DNA from: an uncultured Prevotellaceae bacterium
GTDB lineage: Bacteria; Bacteroidota; Bacteroidia; Bacteroidales; Bacteroidaceae
Assembly: GCA_902775075.1 (NCBI GenBank)
Contig: CACYKX010000052.1
Span: forward strand, 1-20,795
Length of the DNA stretch: 20,795 nt
Reading direction: 5' to 3'
Positions 8,364-17,099 of the stretch are shown in pieces. The notes under the pieces are model-generated. The model was given only the letters and a program-made list of their open reading frames with translations. It searched no databases and was not told where the DNA came from. Position numbers and translations under genes: made by a program. Each line of letters starts with the position of its first letter. Position 1 is the first letter of the stretch.

Positions 8364-8767
8364 AAATTAAAATCGATTCACTAGACAACATCCATGTTGC
8401 TGCAAAGCAGTTTATTGAAAACATGGGTAACGGTAAAGTATTTGCTTTTTATGGAAAAATGGGAGCCGGAAAGACTACATTCATAAAGGCTTTGTGCGAA
8501 GAATTTGGTGTTCAGGATGTGATCACATCACCAACATTTGCTTTGGTTAACGAATACACTTCGGGAAATGGTGATCCCATATACCACTTTGATTTCTATA
8601 GAATCAAGAAATTGGAAGAGGTTTATGACATGGGATATGAGGACTATTTCTACAGTGGAAATTTGTGTTTCTTGGAATGGCCAGAACTGATAGAAGAAAT
8701 TCTTCCTGAAGATGCCACCAAAGTAACCATTACAGAAGAGAACAATTGTAGAGTTCTAGAATTCTAA
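8360..8767 (+). CDS. tsaE: tRNA t6A37 biosynthesis ATPase TsaE
   Basis: A 135-residue P-loop protein that, with TsaB and TsaD, makes the threonylcarbamoyl-adenosine modification at position 37 of ANN-decoding tRNAs. The Walker A motif GKMGAGKTT spans 32-40 (Lys38, Thr39). The SPTF switch with Thr59, the HFDFYR Walker B-like motif with Asp78, and LEWPE with Glu106-Trp107 are all present. Length is somewhat short of the E. coli protein but usual for Bacteroidota. Its ATG overlaps the porX stop (ATGA), so translation is probably coupled. It is the last gene before the terminator. The link with porX is recurrent in Bacteroidales as I recall, but no functional reason is known to me. Confidence 0.95.
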   Translation: MKIKIDSLDNIHVAAKQFIENMGNGKVFAFYGKMGAGKTTFIKALCEEFGVQDVITSPTFALVNEYTSGNGDPIYHFDFYRIKKLEEVYDMGYEDYFYSGNLCFLEWPELIEEILPEDATKVTITEENNCRVLEF

Positions 8768-8769
8768 AA

Positions 8770-8808
8770 ATTTTAAATCCCACTATCATTGATAGTGGGA
8801 TTTAAAAT
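8770..8808. terminator. Bidirectional terminator between tsaE and trxA
   Basis: ATTTTAAATCCCACTATC at 8770-8787 is exactly complementary to 8791-8808, giving an 18-bp perfect stem around a 3-base loop. The stem base is A/T-rich on both sides, so it can end transcripts in either direction. It lies between the convergent tsaE and trxA genes, 2 bases after one stop and 14 bases after the other. Confidence 0.9.
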
Positions 8809-8822
8809 ATCTTCTTGGGAAA

Positions 8823-9137
8823 TTAAAGCAGAGCTTTGAACTTTTCCTCTATTGTATCCTTTGATGCAGCACCAACAAACTTATCTACAAGTTGTCCATC
8901 TTTGAAGAACAAAATTGTTGGGATATTACGAACTCCAAATTCCATGGCAATGTCATCATTCTCTTCAACATCGCACTTACCTACAACAATCTTTCCATCA
9001 TAATCATTGGCCAACTCTGAAATAATCGGACCTATCATACGACATGGTCCACACCATGTAGCCCACAGGTCTACTACTAGAGGCTTATCGCCATTCTTAT
9101 AGCTTTCGAAATTGTCTGTTGTAATAGTTACTTCCAT
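8823..9137 (-). CDS. trxA: Thioredoxin
   Basis: A 104-residue cytosolic thiol-disulfide oxidoreductase that keeps protein cysteines reduced, using thioredoxin reductase. The active site is WATWCGPC with Cys29 and Cys32, preceded by the buried Asp23. The cis-proline is Pro73 in RNIPT. Length is typical, and there is no signal peptide or extra domain. One further cysteine occurs at 55. It follows dnaE by 73 bases on the same strand, with its own promoter motif in that gap, so it can be expressed alone or by read-through. It ends at the shared hairpin. Confidence 0.96.
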   Translation of the reverse strand: MEVTITTDNFESYKNGDKPLVVDLWATWCGPCRMIGPIISELANDYDGKIVVGKCDVEENDDIAMEFGVRNIPTILFFKDGQLVDKFVGAASKDTIEEKFKALL

Positions 9138-9167
9138 TGTATTATCTTTTGTTTATGATTTCAATTG

Positions 9168-9198
9168 CAAATATAGCTAATAAATTGATAACACACAA
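9168..9198 (-). promoter_or_regulatory. Promoter for trxA
   Basis: Read on the minus strand, a TTG within a T-run at 9196-9198 is followed after 20 bases by TATATTTG at 9168-9175, matching the Bacteroidota -7 element TAnnTTTG. The trxA ATG lies about 30 bases downstream. This supports separate expression of trxA from dnaE. Confidence 0.65.
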
Positions 9199-9210
9199 AA
9201 AATAGCAATA

Positions 9211-12200
9211 TTAATTTATACGAAAATTCAATGTAGAATTTGATTCTAAATAATTTACGATTGTCTTACCTACTGTCACGTTGACATCTTTTGACCTTAA
9301 TGTCACTGTTGTATGCAACTCATCGTTTTTTATCTGAAAGAACACTTGTGTATGACCAGGACTCTCTACAAATAGCGTATTCAGGTCATTGACTACAGTT
9401 TCATTTATTTCTTTACTGTCTACAGATATTGTAATTCTCTCTATTCTGTTATTCTTAATGTCATCGAGGAATTCTACATTCTGCACCTTAATTTCATATG
9501 AATTTGAATTTCTGAATCGCTGTACACTTTTTGCTGTGATACATACCGTATTTCCCACACTCAGGCGTCCTTGCCAGTTGCTCCAATCTTCTCCGAACAA
9601 GGCAATTTCACCTGAGCCTTCATAATCTTCTATTGTTACAAAACCATAAGGTTTGTTTGTCTTAGCAGAGAATCCGGACTTAACATTTGTGATGATTCCT
9701 CCAAGTATCAATTCATTACGTTCTGCCAATGCTTGTTTGTCGGCATCACGTCCTAATTCCATACAATGTGTATTACACATGCACTTCAATACCACGGAAT
9801 AATCATCCAAGGGGTGACCTGAAAGATAAATACCAACCAAATCACGCTCTTTATTCAACTTTTCAATCGTTCCCCACTCTTCTACTACCTTTGGAACAAC
9901 TGGTTTGGCTATATCTACGGCATCAAAAGCCCCAAAGAGAGAATTTCGCTGTTCCAATTTATCTTGCTGGTATTTCTGTCCATAACGAACTAGTTGATCC
10001 AAAAAGACTTCTCCCTTGGTATTTACTCCAAAATATTGTTCTCTGCGAATACCGAAACTGTCAAAGCCTCCACTTAACGCAAGACTTTCAAAGGCTTTTC
10101 TATTTACATTACTGAAATCTACACGTTCTGCGAAGTCATAAATGTCTTTATAAGGTCCATGCTCTTCTCTCTCGTTCACAATGGATTCTGCTGCTCCTGT
10201 ACCCATTCCTTTGATTGCAGATAGGCCAAATCGAATTTCTCCCTTTTCGTTCACACCGAAATGTGACTTACTCTCATTTACATCAGGACCAAGAGTCTTA
10301 ATTTTAAGGCTCTGACATTCTTCCATCAATTTGGTAATCTCTGTAATCTGACTGAATCGACGGGTCATCAAAGCAGCCATATACTCTGCTGGGAAGTGAG
10401 CTTTCAGATAGGCTGTTTGATAAGCCACCCAACTATAACATGTGGCATGAGACTTATTAAAAGCATATGATGCGAATTTCTCCCAGTCAGCCCAAATCTT
10501 CTCAAGGATTTTAGGATCATGTCCATTATCAGCACCTTGCTTAAGGAACTTTGGCTTCATGGCGTCTACAATGGCTTTTTTCTTCTTACCCATTGCCTTA
10601 CGCAAAGCATCACTCTCACCTCGGGTAAAACTTGCAAGTTGTCGACTCAACAACATCACTTGCTCCTGATATACGGTAATGCCATAGGTATCCTTAAGAT
10701 ATTTCTCCATACAAGGAATATCATAAGTCACCAGCGATGGGTCATGCTTACGTCTAATGAAATCTGGAATATAATCCATAGGTCCTGGACGATACAATGC
10801 GTTCATCGCAATCAAATCCTCAAAGACTGTAGGATGTAATTCCTTCAGATATTTCTGCATACCAGGAGACTCAAACTGGAATGTTCCTATGGTTCGGCCC
10901 TCTTGATAAAGTTTATAGGTCAATTCGTCATCTATAGGTATATGATCCAAATCGACATCTATACCTCTCGTTTCTTTGATAACCTTACAAGCCTCTTTTT
11001 CCTCTGAAAGCGTCTTCAGTCCAAGGAAGTCCATCTTAATCAATCCAGTAGACTCAATAACGTGTCCGTCATATTGCGTAACAGCACACTTCAATTCTGG
11101 GAAATCTGGGTCTGGAGCTGTTGAAACCGGAACCCAGTTACTGATAGGATCTCGACAGATGATAAAGCCACATGCGTGGATACCTGTACCACGGATGGTA
11201 CCTTCCAACATCTTGGCATATTTAATTGTATTACGTTCACGAGGATCTGCAGATACTTCGGCTTCTTGTAATTCCGGTGTACACTTGATTGCATTTGCCA
11301 AGTTCATCTTCATTCCATCAGGCAAACGCTCCGGTATTGATTTCTTCAAGAAGTTGGAACGATCCAAAGGTAGTTTCTCTACACGAGCGACATCTGCGAT
11401 GGAGTTCTTGGTTGCCATAGTACCATACGTGATAATATGGGCACAGTTTTCATGTCCATACTTATCCATAACCCATCGCAATACTTTTCCACGACCATCA
11501 TCATCAAAGTCGGTATCAATATCCGGAAGGTTCACACGGTCTGGATTCAAGAAACGCTCAAACAGCAAATCATACTTCAATGGATCGATCTTGGTAATTC
11601 CCAGACAATATGCGACAACAGAACCTGCTGCGGATCCACGCCCTGGACCTACCCACACTCCCAACTCCTTACGAGCTGAGTTGATAAAGTCTTGTACGAT
11701 AAGGAAGTAACCTGGGAAACCCATCGTCTTCATTACGTGCAACTCGAAATTTATATGTTCCCGCACATTATCAGCAAGAGGGTCTCCATATCTTTCTTTA
11801 GCACCATCATATGCTAACTTTGCAAGATAATCGGCCTCAAACTTTATTCGATATATTTTATCATATCCTCCTAATCGGTCTATCACTTTTTGACCTTCCT
11901 CAGGCGGAAGTTGATTTTCTCCGTTCTCATCAGAAGTAAACTCATCATAAAGCTGTTGCTCAGAGATCTTTTGTCTCCATTCTTCTTCTGTTCCGAAAGA
12001 TTCCGGAATTGGGAAGAATGGCATAATTGGGCCATGCTCTATGCTATAGGTCTCTACCTTATCAAGTATCTCAAGCGTATTTGACAATGCCTCTGGTATA
12101 TCAGAGAACACTTCATTCATTTCCTCTCGTGTCTTGAACCATTCCTGTTTAGAATAGCGCATTCGGTTAGGATCGTCAAGATCCTTACCTGTAGACAAGC

Positions 12201-12933
12201 ACAGAAGATGATCATGGGCCTCTGCTGTCTCTTTATCTTCAAAGTGACAGTCGTTTGTACATACCAGCTTTATACCGTATTCCTTCGCGAACTCTACAAG
12301 AACCTTATTAGCCTTTTCCTGAAGAGGGTAGGTTTCACGATTAGCGATGACTGTAGGGTCTGTAACCTTATGACGCTGCAACTCTAGATAATAATCATCC
12401 CCAAAAACACGATGATACCATTCACAAGCTTCCCGTGCTCCCTCTAAATCTCCTTTTAGAATTTTACTAGGGACTTCACCTGCAATACAAGCTGAGCATA
12501 CGATAAGGTCTTCATGATACTTTTCTAGATCTTCACGATCCGTACGAGGTCGCATGTAATATCCATCAACCCATGCTCGACTAACCAACTTGATAAGATT
12601 TTTATAACCATTATAATTTTTGGCAAGAACAATGAGGTGGTAACCACCCATATCACCATGTTCCTTAACCTTCTCTTCTTTTTTATGATGGGCAACATAC
12701 ATCTCACAGCCGAAAATAGGTTTAAAAGGTTCCAAGCCCTCTTTCTTCCTCTTCTTATTTATTCCAGCGCAATAATCGGCAAACTCTTTAATACCAAACA
12801 TTACACCGTGATCGGTTATAGCCATACCCTTCATTCCATCTTTTATTGCCTTGTCTACAAGATGATTGATTTTAGACAAACCATCCAATATGGAATAATG
12901 TGTATGTACGTGTAGATGTATAAAATCTTCCAT
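9211..12933 (-). CDS. dnaE: DNA polymerase III alpha subunit
   Basis: The replicative polymerase subunit, 1240 residues. The order is an N-terminal PHP domain (HLHVHTHYSILDG from His6), the polymerase core, the tandem helix-hairpin-helix region (near 930-980), and a C-terminal OB-fold (about 1055-1140). The palm holds PGRGSAAGS at 430-438 and the catalytic acidic triad in PDIDTDFDDDG (Asp471, Asp473, Asp475). The Thr between Asp473 and Asp475 replaces the Ile common in other bacteria. The several PHP histidines suggest the domain may retain metal binding. The OB-fold would bind single-stranded DNA. Length fits Bacteroidota DnaE. It is transcribed away from psd from its own promoter, with trxA downstream. 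Confidence 0.97.
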   Translation of the reverse strand: MEDFIHLHVHTHYSILDGLSKINHLVDKAIKDGMKGMAITDHGVMFGIKEFADYCAGINKKRKKEGLEPFKPIFGCEMYVAHHKKEEKVKEHGDMGGYHLIVLAKNYNGYKNLIKLVSRAWVDGYYMRPRTDREDLEKYHEDLIVCSACIAGEVPSKILKGDLEGAREACEWYHRVFGDDYYLELQRHKVTDPTVIANRETYPLQEKANKVLVEFAKEYGIKLVCTNDCHFEDKETAEAHDHLLCLSTGKDLDDPNRMRYSKQEWFKTREEMNEVFSDIPEALSNTLEILDKVETYSIEHGPIMPFFPIPESFGTEEEWRQKISEQQLYDEFTSDENGENQLPPEEGQKVIDRLGGYDKIYRIKFEADYLAKLAYDGAKERYGDPLADNVREHINFELHVMKTMGFPGYFLIVQDFINSARKELGVWVGPGRGSAAGSVVAYCLGITKIDPLKYDLLFERFLNPDRVNLPDIDTDFDDDGRGKVLRWVMDKYGHENCAHIITYGTMATKNSIADVARVEKLPLDRSNFLKKSIPERLPDGMKMNLANAIKCTPELQEAEVSADPRERNTIKYAKMLEGTIRGTGIHACGFIICRDPISNWVPVSTAPDPDFPELKCAVTQYDGHVIESTGLIKMDFLGLKTLSEEKEACKVIKETRGIDVDLDHIPIDDELTYKLYQEGRTIGTFQFESPGMQKYLKELHPTVFEDLIAMNALYRPGPMDYIPDFIRRKHDPSLVTYDIPCMEKYLKDTYGITVYQEQVMLLSRQLASFTRGESDALRKAMGKKKKAIVDAMKPKFLKQGADNGHDPKILEKIWADWEKFASYAFNKSHATCYSWVAYQTAYLKAHFPAEYMAALMTRRFSQITEITKLMEECQSLKIKTLGPDVNESKSHFGVNEKGEIRFGLSAIKGMGTGAAESIVNEREEHGPYKDIYDFAERVDFSNVNRKAFESLALSGGFDSFGIRREQYFGVNTKGEVFLDQLVRYGQKYQQDKLEQRNSLFGAFDAVDIAKPVVPKVVEEWGTIEKLNKERDLVGIYLSGHPLDDYSVVLKCMCNTHCMELGRDADKQALAERNELILGGIITNVKSGFSAKTNKPYGFVTIEDYEGSGEIALFGEDWSNWQGRLSVGNTVCITAKSVQRFRNSNSYEIKVQNVEFLDDIKNNRIERITISVDSKEINETVVNDLNTLFVESPGHTQVFFQIKNDELHTTVTLRSKDVNVTVGKTIVNYLESNSTLNFRIN

Positions 12934-12964
12934 GTGAATAATAAAATTATGCGATTTGGGAATG

Positions 12965-12996
12965 TAAAGTTACGTCTATTTTTCGAGAACACCAAA
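12965..12996 (-). promoter_or_regulatory. Promoter for dnaE
   Basis: On the minus strand TTTG (12993-12996), exactly 20 bases, then TAACTTTA (12965-12972). This is one mismatch from the TAnnTTTG -7 consensus. The dnaE ATG follows about 32 bases downstream. It is arranged back to back with the psd promoter, with only 16 bases between the two -33 elements. Confidence 0.6.
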
Positions 12997-13012
12997 AGAA
13001 TAGAGCGAAAAA

Positions 13013-13044
13013 TTTGCTAAAACCGATAAAAAGGACTAACTTTG
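13013..13044 (+). promoter_or_regulatory. Promoter for psd-pssA
   Basis: TTTG at 13013-13016, exactly 20 bases, then TAACTTTG followed by C at 13037-13045: a full match to the Bacteroidota consensus. Transcription should begin near 13050, so the psd start codon must lie after that. This rules out the upstream in-frame TTG at 13042. Confidence 0.8.
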
Positions 13045-13074
13045 CACCGATATAATGGAAGTAAAAATCCTACT

Positions 13075-13767
13075 ATGGGACAGAGAATAAAGAAAATAAA
13101 GAAAATCAGAATACATCGCGAGGGTGTTGAACAGTTAGTTTGTGGTGCTATCGGCATTGTTGCTATTGCAACTTTACTATGGTATCTTTTTGAGACAAAG
13201 ATTCCTTTCTGGAGTTTTGTTATCGTTTTTGGTACCATCTATGGCATTGTGTTGAATTTCTACCGTTGTCCTATCCGATACATCAATATAGAAAACACAA
13301 ACAAATTGGTCGTTGCTCCTGCCGATGGAAAGATTGTCGTTATCGAAGAAGTTGAGGAAAACGAATATTTTCACGACAAGCGATTAATGATTTCTATCTT
13401 TATGAGCCTTTGGAATGTACACGCCAACTGGTTCCCTGTAGATGGTAAAGTCAAATTTGTTCAGCACAAAAACGGAAACTATCACAAAGCATGGTTACCT
13501 AAAGCGAGCGAAGAGAACGAGCATGCTGATGTAATGATTACAACTGAAGATGGAACAGATATTCTGTGCCGTCAGATTGCTGGTGCTGTTGCTCGTCGAA
13601 TCGTAACTTATGCTAAGGAAGGAGAAGATTGCTATATTGATGAGCACTTAGGTTTCATCAAACTAGGTTCTCGCGTTGACGTTTACCTACCTATTGGCTC
13701 TGAGGTTTGTGTCAAGATGGGACAAGCAACAACAGGAGACCAAACTATTCTTGCAAAATTGAGATAA
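13075..13767 (+). CDS. psd: Phosphatidylserine decarboxylase proenzyme
   Basis: Decarboxylates phosphatidylserine to phosphatidylethanolamine at the inner membrane. With the ATG at 13075 the protein is 230 residues, the short PSD type usual in Bacteroidota. The open frame extends upstream to TTG 13042, but that codon is inside the -7 promoter element. A membrane segment spans about 22-62. The self-cleavage site is [10 protein letters not shown], with Gly198-Ser199: Ser199 becomes the pyruvoyl cofactor and the chain splits into beta and alpha parts. HANWFPVDG near 116-124 is another family signature. Its stop overlaps the pssA start by one base (TAATG), so the enzymes making and decarboxylating phosphatidylserine are coupled. 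Confidence 0.95.
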   Translation: MGQRIKKIKKIRIHREGVEQLVCGAIGIVAIATLLWYLFETKIPFWSFVIVFGTIYGIVLNFYRCPIRYINIENTNKLVVAPADGKIVVIEEVEENEYFHDKRLMISIFMSLWNVHANWFPVDGKVKFVQHKNGNYHKAWLPKASEENEHADVMITTEDGTDILCRQIAGAVARRIVTYAKEGEDCYIDEHLGFIKLGSRVDVYLPIGSEVCVKMGQATTGDQTILAKLR

Positions 13768-14474
13768 TGAGTATAAAAAGACATATTCCTAACACGATTA
13801 CATGCTGCAACCTGATATCTGGCTGTATCGCAACAACATTCGCTTTTTGTGGTAATCTCCAAATAGCCCTTCTATGGATTATCATGGGTGCAGTTTTTGA
13901 TTTCTTTGATGGCATGAGCGCCAGATTACTAAAGGTATCATCACCAATTGGTAAAGAATTAGACTCTTTGGCCGATGATATTACCTTTGGACTAGCTCCA
14001 TCAACAATTGTCTTTTGGTTATTGGGGGTAGTGGAATATCCATCTTTCCTTGAACCATACAGAAGCGTTATCCCATTCTTTGCCTTCGTAATGGCAGCAT
14101 TTTCTGCATTAAGATTGGCTAAATTTAATTTGGACGAAAGACAGACTACTAGCTTTATTGGTTTACCGACTCCAGCCAATGCTTTGTTCTGGGGAGCATT
14201 AATCGTTTCTAATCCATCATGGCTTATTCATGGCTCATATTCATTATTCATCATATTAGCTATGGTATGCATTAGTAGCTATCTGTTAATTAGCGAACTT
14301 CCTATGTTTGCTTTGAAATTCAAGCAATGGGGATGGAAAGGTAATGAAATAAAATATTACTTCATAGCTCTTTCCATCATATTGTTCTTCGTTTTGGGAA
14401 TCTGGGAAGCATGGGCAGTTATCATTGTATGCTATGTTCTAATTTCCATCTTCATGTTTTTAAGAAAACATTAA
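13767..14474 (+). CDS. pssA: CDP-diacylglycerol-serine O-phosphatidyltransferase
   Basis: An integral membrane enzyme that makes phosphatidylserine from CDP-diacylglycerol and serine. It has 235 residues from the ATG at 13767; longer in-frame starts run inside psd and are rejected. The CDP-alcohol phosphotransferase signature DGX2ARX8GX3DX3D is perfect: Asp48-Gly49, Ala52-Arg53, Gly62, Asp66 and Asp70. Several hydrophobic helices follow, with a C-terminal pair at about 195-233. The product feeds directly into Psd, encoded just upstream. The gene ends tail to tail with the GH31 gene, the two stop codons sharing TTAA at 14471-14474, with no hairpin seen between them. Confidence 0.96.
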   Translation: MSIKRHIPNTITCCNLISGCIATTFAFCGNLQIALLWIIMGAVFDFFDGMSARLLKVSSPIGKELDSLADDITFGLAPSTIVFWLLGVVEYPSFLEPYRSVIPFFAFVMAAFSALRLAKFNLDERQTTSFIGLPTPANALFWGALIVSNPSWLIHGSYSLFIILAMVCISSYLLISELPMFALKFKQWGWKGNEIKYYFIALSIILFFVLGIWEAWAVIIVCYVLISIFMFLRKH

Positions 14475-15901
14475 AATTTCACAGAAACTCGTTTACCCAT
14501 ATAATCAACGCTCTTAGCAGAGCCTTCGGGTAAGTTAATTATAAATTTGCAAATATGTCTCATATTTGCAAATTTTCCGTTTTGTCTATTAATAATAAAA
14601 GTACGGCTATCATCTTTCCATTCTAGAAGTATCGTAGAATACTCTCCCTTCTCATAATCGTAGTTCGTACCATTGTCATCATACAACAAAAATTTTGCAT
14701 CCCCACCAGGATATATACGAACTTCCATAGGCTTATCAGAGTTCTCCGTTGTATATTGTCTATCAGGTCCTAAAGGAAGAATAGAACCAGCACGAGCGAA
14801 AACTGGTATATGCGATTTGACAACTGGAACATCTACATATTGTGCACCTGAATAATACTGATTGGTTTTGATATCATACCAACCAGAAGAATTCTTAGGC
14901 AAATAGACTTTAGCCTTCTTAACTCCTTTTTCCCAGATGGGAGAAACCAACAAGGATTTACCAAACATATATTCTGTCGATTGCTTCAAAGCCTCATCAT
15001 CATCAGAAAAATCAAAGACAAGAGGTCTCATCAGAGTAGAACCTTTATAAGTTATTTCTGCTGCATTACTATATATATAAGGTAGCATACGATAGCGCCA
15101 ATTTATATTATCAAGGATAATGCTTTCAACTTCTGAACCATATCGCCACGGCTCTGTATCACTCATATAACCATGAACACGCATCAATGGCAGATAGACA
15201 CCAACTTCTATCCATCTAAGCATACGCTCTATATAATCCAGATTCGTATATTGATCATAAGGTCGAAAGAAGCCACCAGCATCAAATGTCCACCATGGCA
15301 TACCAGCAGCAGCCATGCCTAATCCTGCAACGATCTGATGATGTAATGTTTTCCAATCATTACCAACGTCACCACTCCACATGGCAGCTCCATATCTTTG
15401 AATACCAGGATACCCACAACGCGTAAGTATCATCGACCTACGCTGATCATCATCTTTACGCAATCCCTCATAAACCGTTTTATTTACTAATAGCGGATAT
15501 ACATTACGAAAGACCTCACCATGATACTTACCATTCATAACCATACGCCCCATAAGGTCATCATTCTCAGGCTCGGTTGCATCTTGCCACCAAGCATCAA
15601 TGCCAATCGGCCTCAACAGACGTTTACTAAAATTATTCCAATAACTCTCTGCAGCTTTAGGATTAAAGAAATCTATCCATTGTGTCCCTGGTATATAATA
15701 ACCACTCTGCCCCATCTGTTTACCAATTACTGAATTAGGATCTATCTTTGACCAGACTGAGACCATCAATCGCATGTTCATACTATGAAGACTATCAACC
15801 ATCGCCTTAGGGTTAGGATAATCCTTTTCATCGAAGACTATCAACCATCGCCTTAGGGTTAGGATAATCCTTTTCATCAAAGCGCATTGAATTCCAACCA
15901 T
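14471..15901 (-). pseudogene. C-terminal fragment of the broken GH31 gene
   Basis: An open frame of 476 codons holding the catalytic half of the barrel and the C-terminal beta domains. Its first 23 codons are out-of-frame reading of the GH31 sequence before the duplication, so the ATG at 15901 is not a true start. Homology begins at FDEKDYPNP, which repeats the end of the N-terminal fragment. Without a signal peptide or the first barrel strands it is unlikely to be functional alone. Confidence 0.8.
15787..15878. repeat. Perfect 46-bp tandem duplication
   Basis: Unit one (15787-15832) and unit two (15833-15878) are identical, and the bases just outside do not continue the match. The length, 46, equals 3x15+1, so the duplication shifts the frame. 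Both units encode Asp-Glu-Lys-Asp-Tyr-Pro-Asn-Pro on the minus strand. Perfect identity suggests a recent event, an unstable switch-like repeat, or an assembly artefact. Confidence 0.95.
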
Positions 15902-17096
15902 ATCTCCCCCAATATTGCCAGTCTTGAACCATCATATCGACAGGAATACTTTTCTGACGAAATGTTTTTGCAACATCCAGTAATTCGTGCTGACTATGAA
16001 AACGTTCACGGCAATGGATATATCCCAATGCCCATTTCGGCATTAATGGAGCACGTCCTGTGACAGTACGAAAGTTCTCGATGATTTGATCAGCAGAGCC
16101 TACAAAAACTGTAAAATCCACATCCTCACTTACTGGAGAACGGAATATAGTATATTCTTTATCCTCATCAGATTGTTTTCCGATGCGCTTTACATAAACG
16201 ACGGGCTTATCATTCTGTTCCAATTCTGCATCAATAATATGTCTACCCGCCGTCAGATGTACAATTGTAGATGCCGTTGGTGGAAGCCATAGATTATTTA
16301 AATCGATGACGTTTTTTCCATCAATAGACAGTTGATGTCGCCTAGCCATCTTCTGTCCTACGTCCAACAATATAGAATAATCTCCTGTTTTATCAATATT
16401 TATTTGACCCTTAAAAATATTCTTAAAAATATTCTTACGTCTTACCTCTTCTTTACCACCTTCTGTAGAAGTAACTTGAACGACTTCTTCTTTTTCTCCA
16501 CCACTTGAACGATACAAGTTTATGCATGAATCTCCTGGGTTAAACTCAGTCAAGCCATAGTTATTCCATAGCAAGCCATATCCTAAACTAGATATCATCA
16601 TTGGTATAGATATCTGCGTATTAACCTGAGTTAGCCTCCTACTTAACCCCTTTATGTTGGTATACCCATCCTGAAATTGTCCCAATCCATAAAGATATTC
16701 ATGTCGAGGAGACTCTATCCTTAATTGTGATATATAGGTTGGATCTGAATAAATTGAAGATGCTTGTAAAAGAATCTGATCTGCAAGAAAGACTCGTTTT
16801 CCTCTATTGTCAAAGATTTCTACAACACCTTGCTTTCCATCAATAAGAATGTTCATGTTTAAAGTTGAAATCTTGACACCAGAATTTATTTTACAAACTT
16901 TATATTTTACATGGTCAGCACAAGGAACATATACATAATCCGGTAATATCGGATTCGTTTTCTCTAAATATTTAAATCGAACAGATCGATTCGTCAACAA
17001 AGATATCTGTAGACTGCCCTTTCCAAAAGGAAAAGACAATGCATCAACAGACAAGACAACAAATAACAAGAAAAGTACGAAAAAGGAGCGTTTCAT
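15828..17096 (-). CDS. N-terminal fragment of the broken GH31 gene
   Basis: This is the part that would be translated from the native start: 422 residues, ending Ser-Leu-Arg and then a TGA created by the shifted frame in the second repeat unit. It carries the signal peptide, beta domain, PA14-like insert and the first strands of the barrel. It lacks both catalytic aspartates, so no hydrolase activity is expected. Confidence 0.85.
   Translation of the reverse strand: MKRSFFVLFLLFVVLSVDALSFPFGKGSLQISLLTNRSVRFKYLEKTNPILPDYVYVPCADHVKYKVCKINSGVKISTLNMNILIDGKQGVVEIFDNRGKRVFLADQILLQASSIYSDPTYISQLRIESPRHEYLYGLGQFQDGYTNIKGLSRRLTQVNTQISIPMMISSLGYGLLWNNYGLTEFNPGDSCINLYRSSGGEKEEVVQVTSTEGGKEEVRRKNIFKNIFKGQINIDKTGDYSILLDVGQKMARRHQLSIDGKNVIDLNNLWLPPTASTIVHLTAGRHIIDAELEQNDKPVVYVKRIGKQSDEDKEYTIFRSPVSEDVDFTVFVGSADQIIENFRTVTGRAPLMPKWALGYIHCRERFHSQHELLDVAKTFRQKSIPVDMMVQDWQYWGRYGWNSMRFDEKDYPNPKAMVDSLR
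16410..16433. repeat. 12-bp tandem repeat in the GH31 gene
   Basis: CTTAAAAATATT occurs at 16410-16421 and again at 16422-16433, followed by four further matching bases. On the minus strand it encodes Lys-Asn-Ile-Phe twice, just before the PA14-like insert. It is in frame and harmless to the reading frame. Confidence 0.8.
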
Positions 17097-17099
17097 ATT

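Larger units (their letters stand above)
144..8767 (+). other. Seven-gene operon
   Basis: The seven genes have junctions of +2, +1, +5, -4, +2 and -4 bases, one promoter ahead (90-121) and one strong hairpin after (8770-8808). A single transcript of about 8.6 kb is the simplest reading. Two junctions (TTGA and ATGA) suggest coupled translation of the permease with the porW-like gene, and of porX with tsaE. Confidence 0.75.
14471..17096 (-). pseudogene. GH31 alpha-xylosidase-like glycosidase, frameshifted by a 46-bp tandem duplication
   Basis: A secreted GH31 enzyme whose frame is broken. Excising one 46-bp unit leaves 2580 bases, an uninterrupted 859-residue protein. In restored numbering: signal peptide (about 1-19), N-terminal beta domain, a PA14-like insert (about 225-305, as in BoGH31A/Xyl31A alpha-xylosidases), then the barrel. 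The catalytic nucleophile is Asp490 in WWQDATEPE and the acid/base Asp561 in MWSGDVGNDW. Both lie after the frameshift, so the present allele should make only an inactive 422-residue N-terminal product. It starts 3 bases after the GH8 stop, in the same operon. Alpha-xylosidase is favoured by the PA14 insert and xylan context; alpha-glucosidase or alpha-galactosidase activity is possible in this family. Confidence 0.9.

Noticed and set aside
10976..11710. A 244-codon plus-strand open frame inside dnaE
   Set aside because: It is antisense to the conserved polymerase core, has no recognisable domain, and reflects the codon use of dnaE.
13042..13074. Longer psd starting at TTG 13042
   Set aside because: That codon lies inside the -7 promoter element, upstream of the expected transcription start; the ATG at 13075 gives the usual family length.
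13707..13766. Longer pssA starting at 13707
   Set aside because: The extra 20 residues are out-of-frame psd sequence; the ATG at 13767 begins a typical PssA N-terminus.
15805..15862. TTAGGGTTAGG telomere-like word in each 46-bp unit
   Set aside because: It is only part of a coding sequence that was duplicated once; no longer telomere-type array exists.
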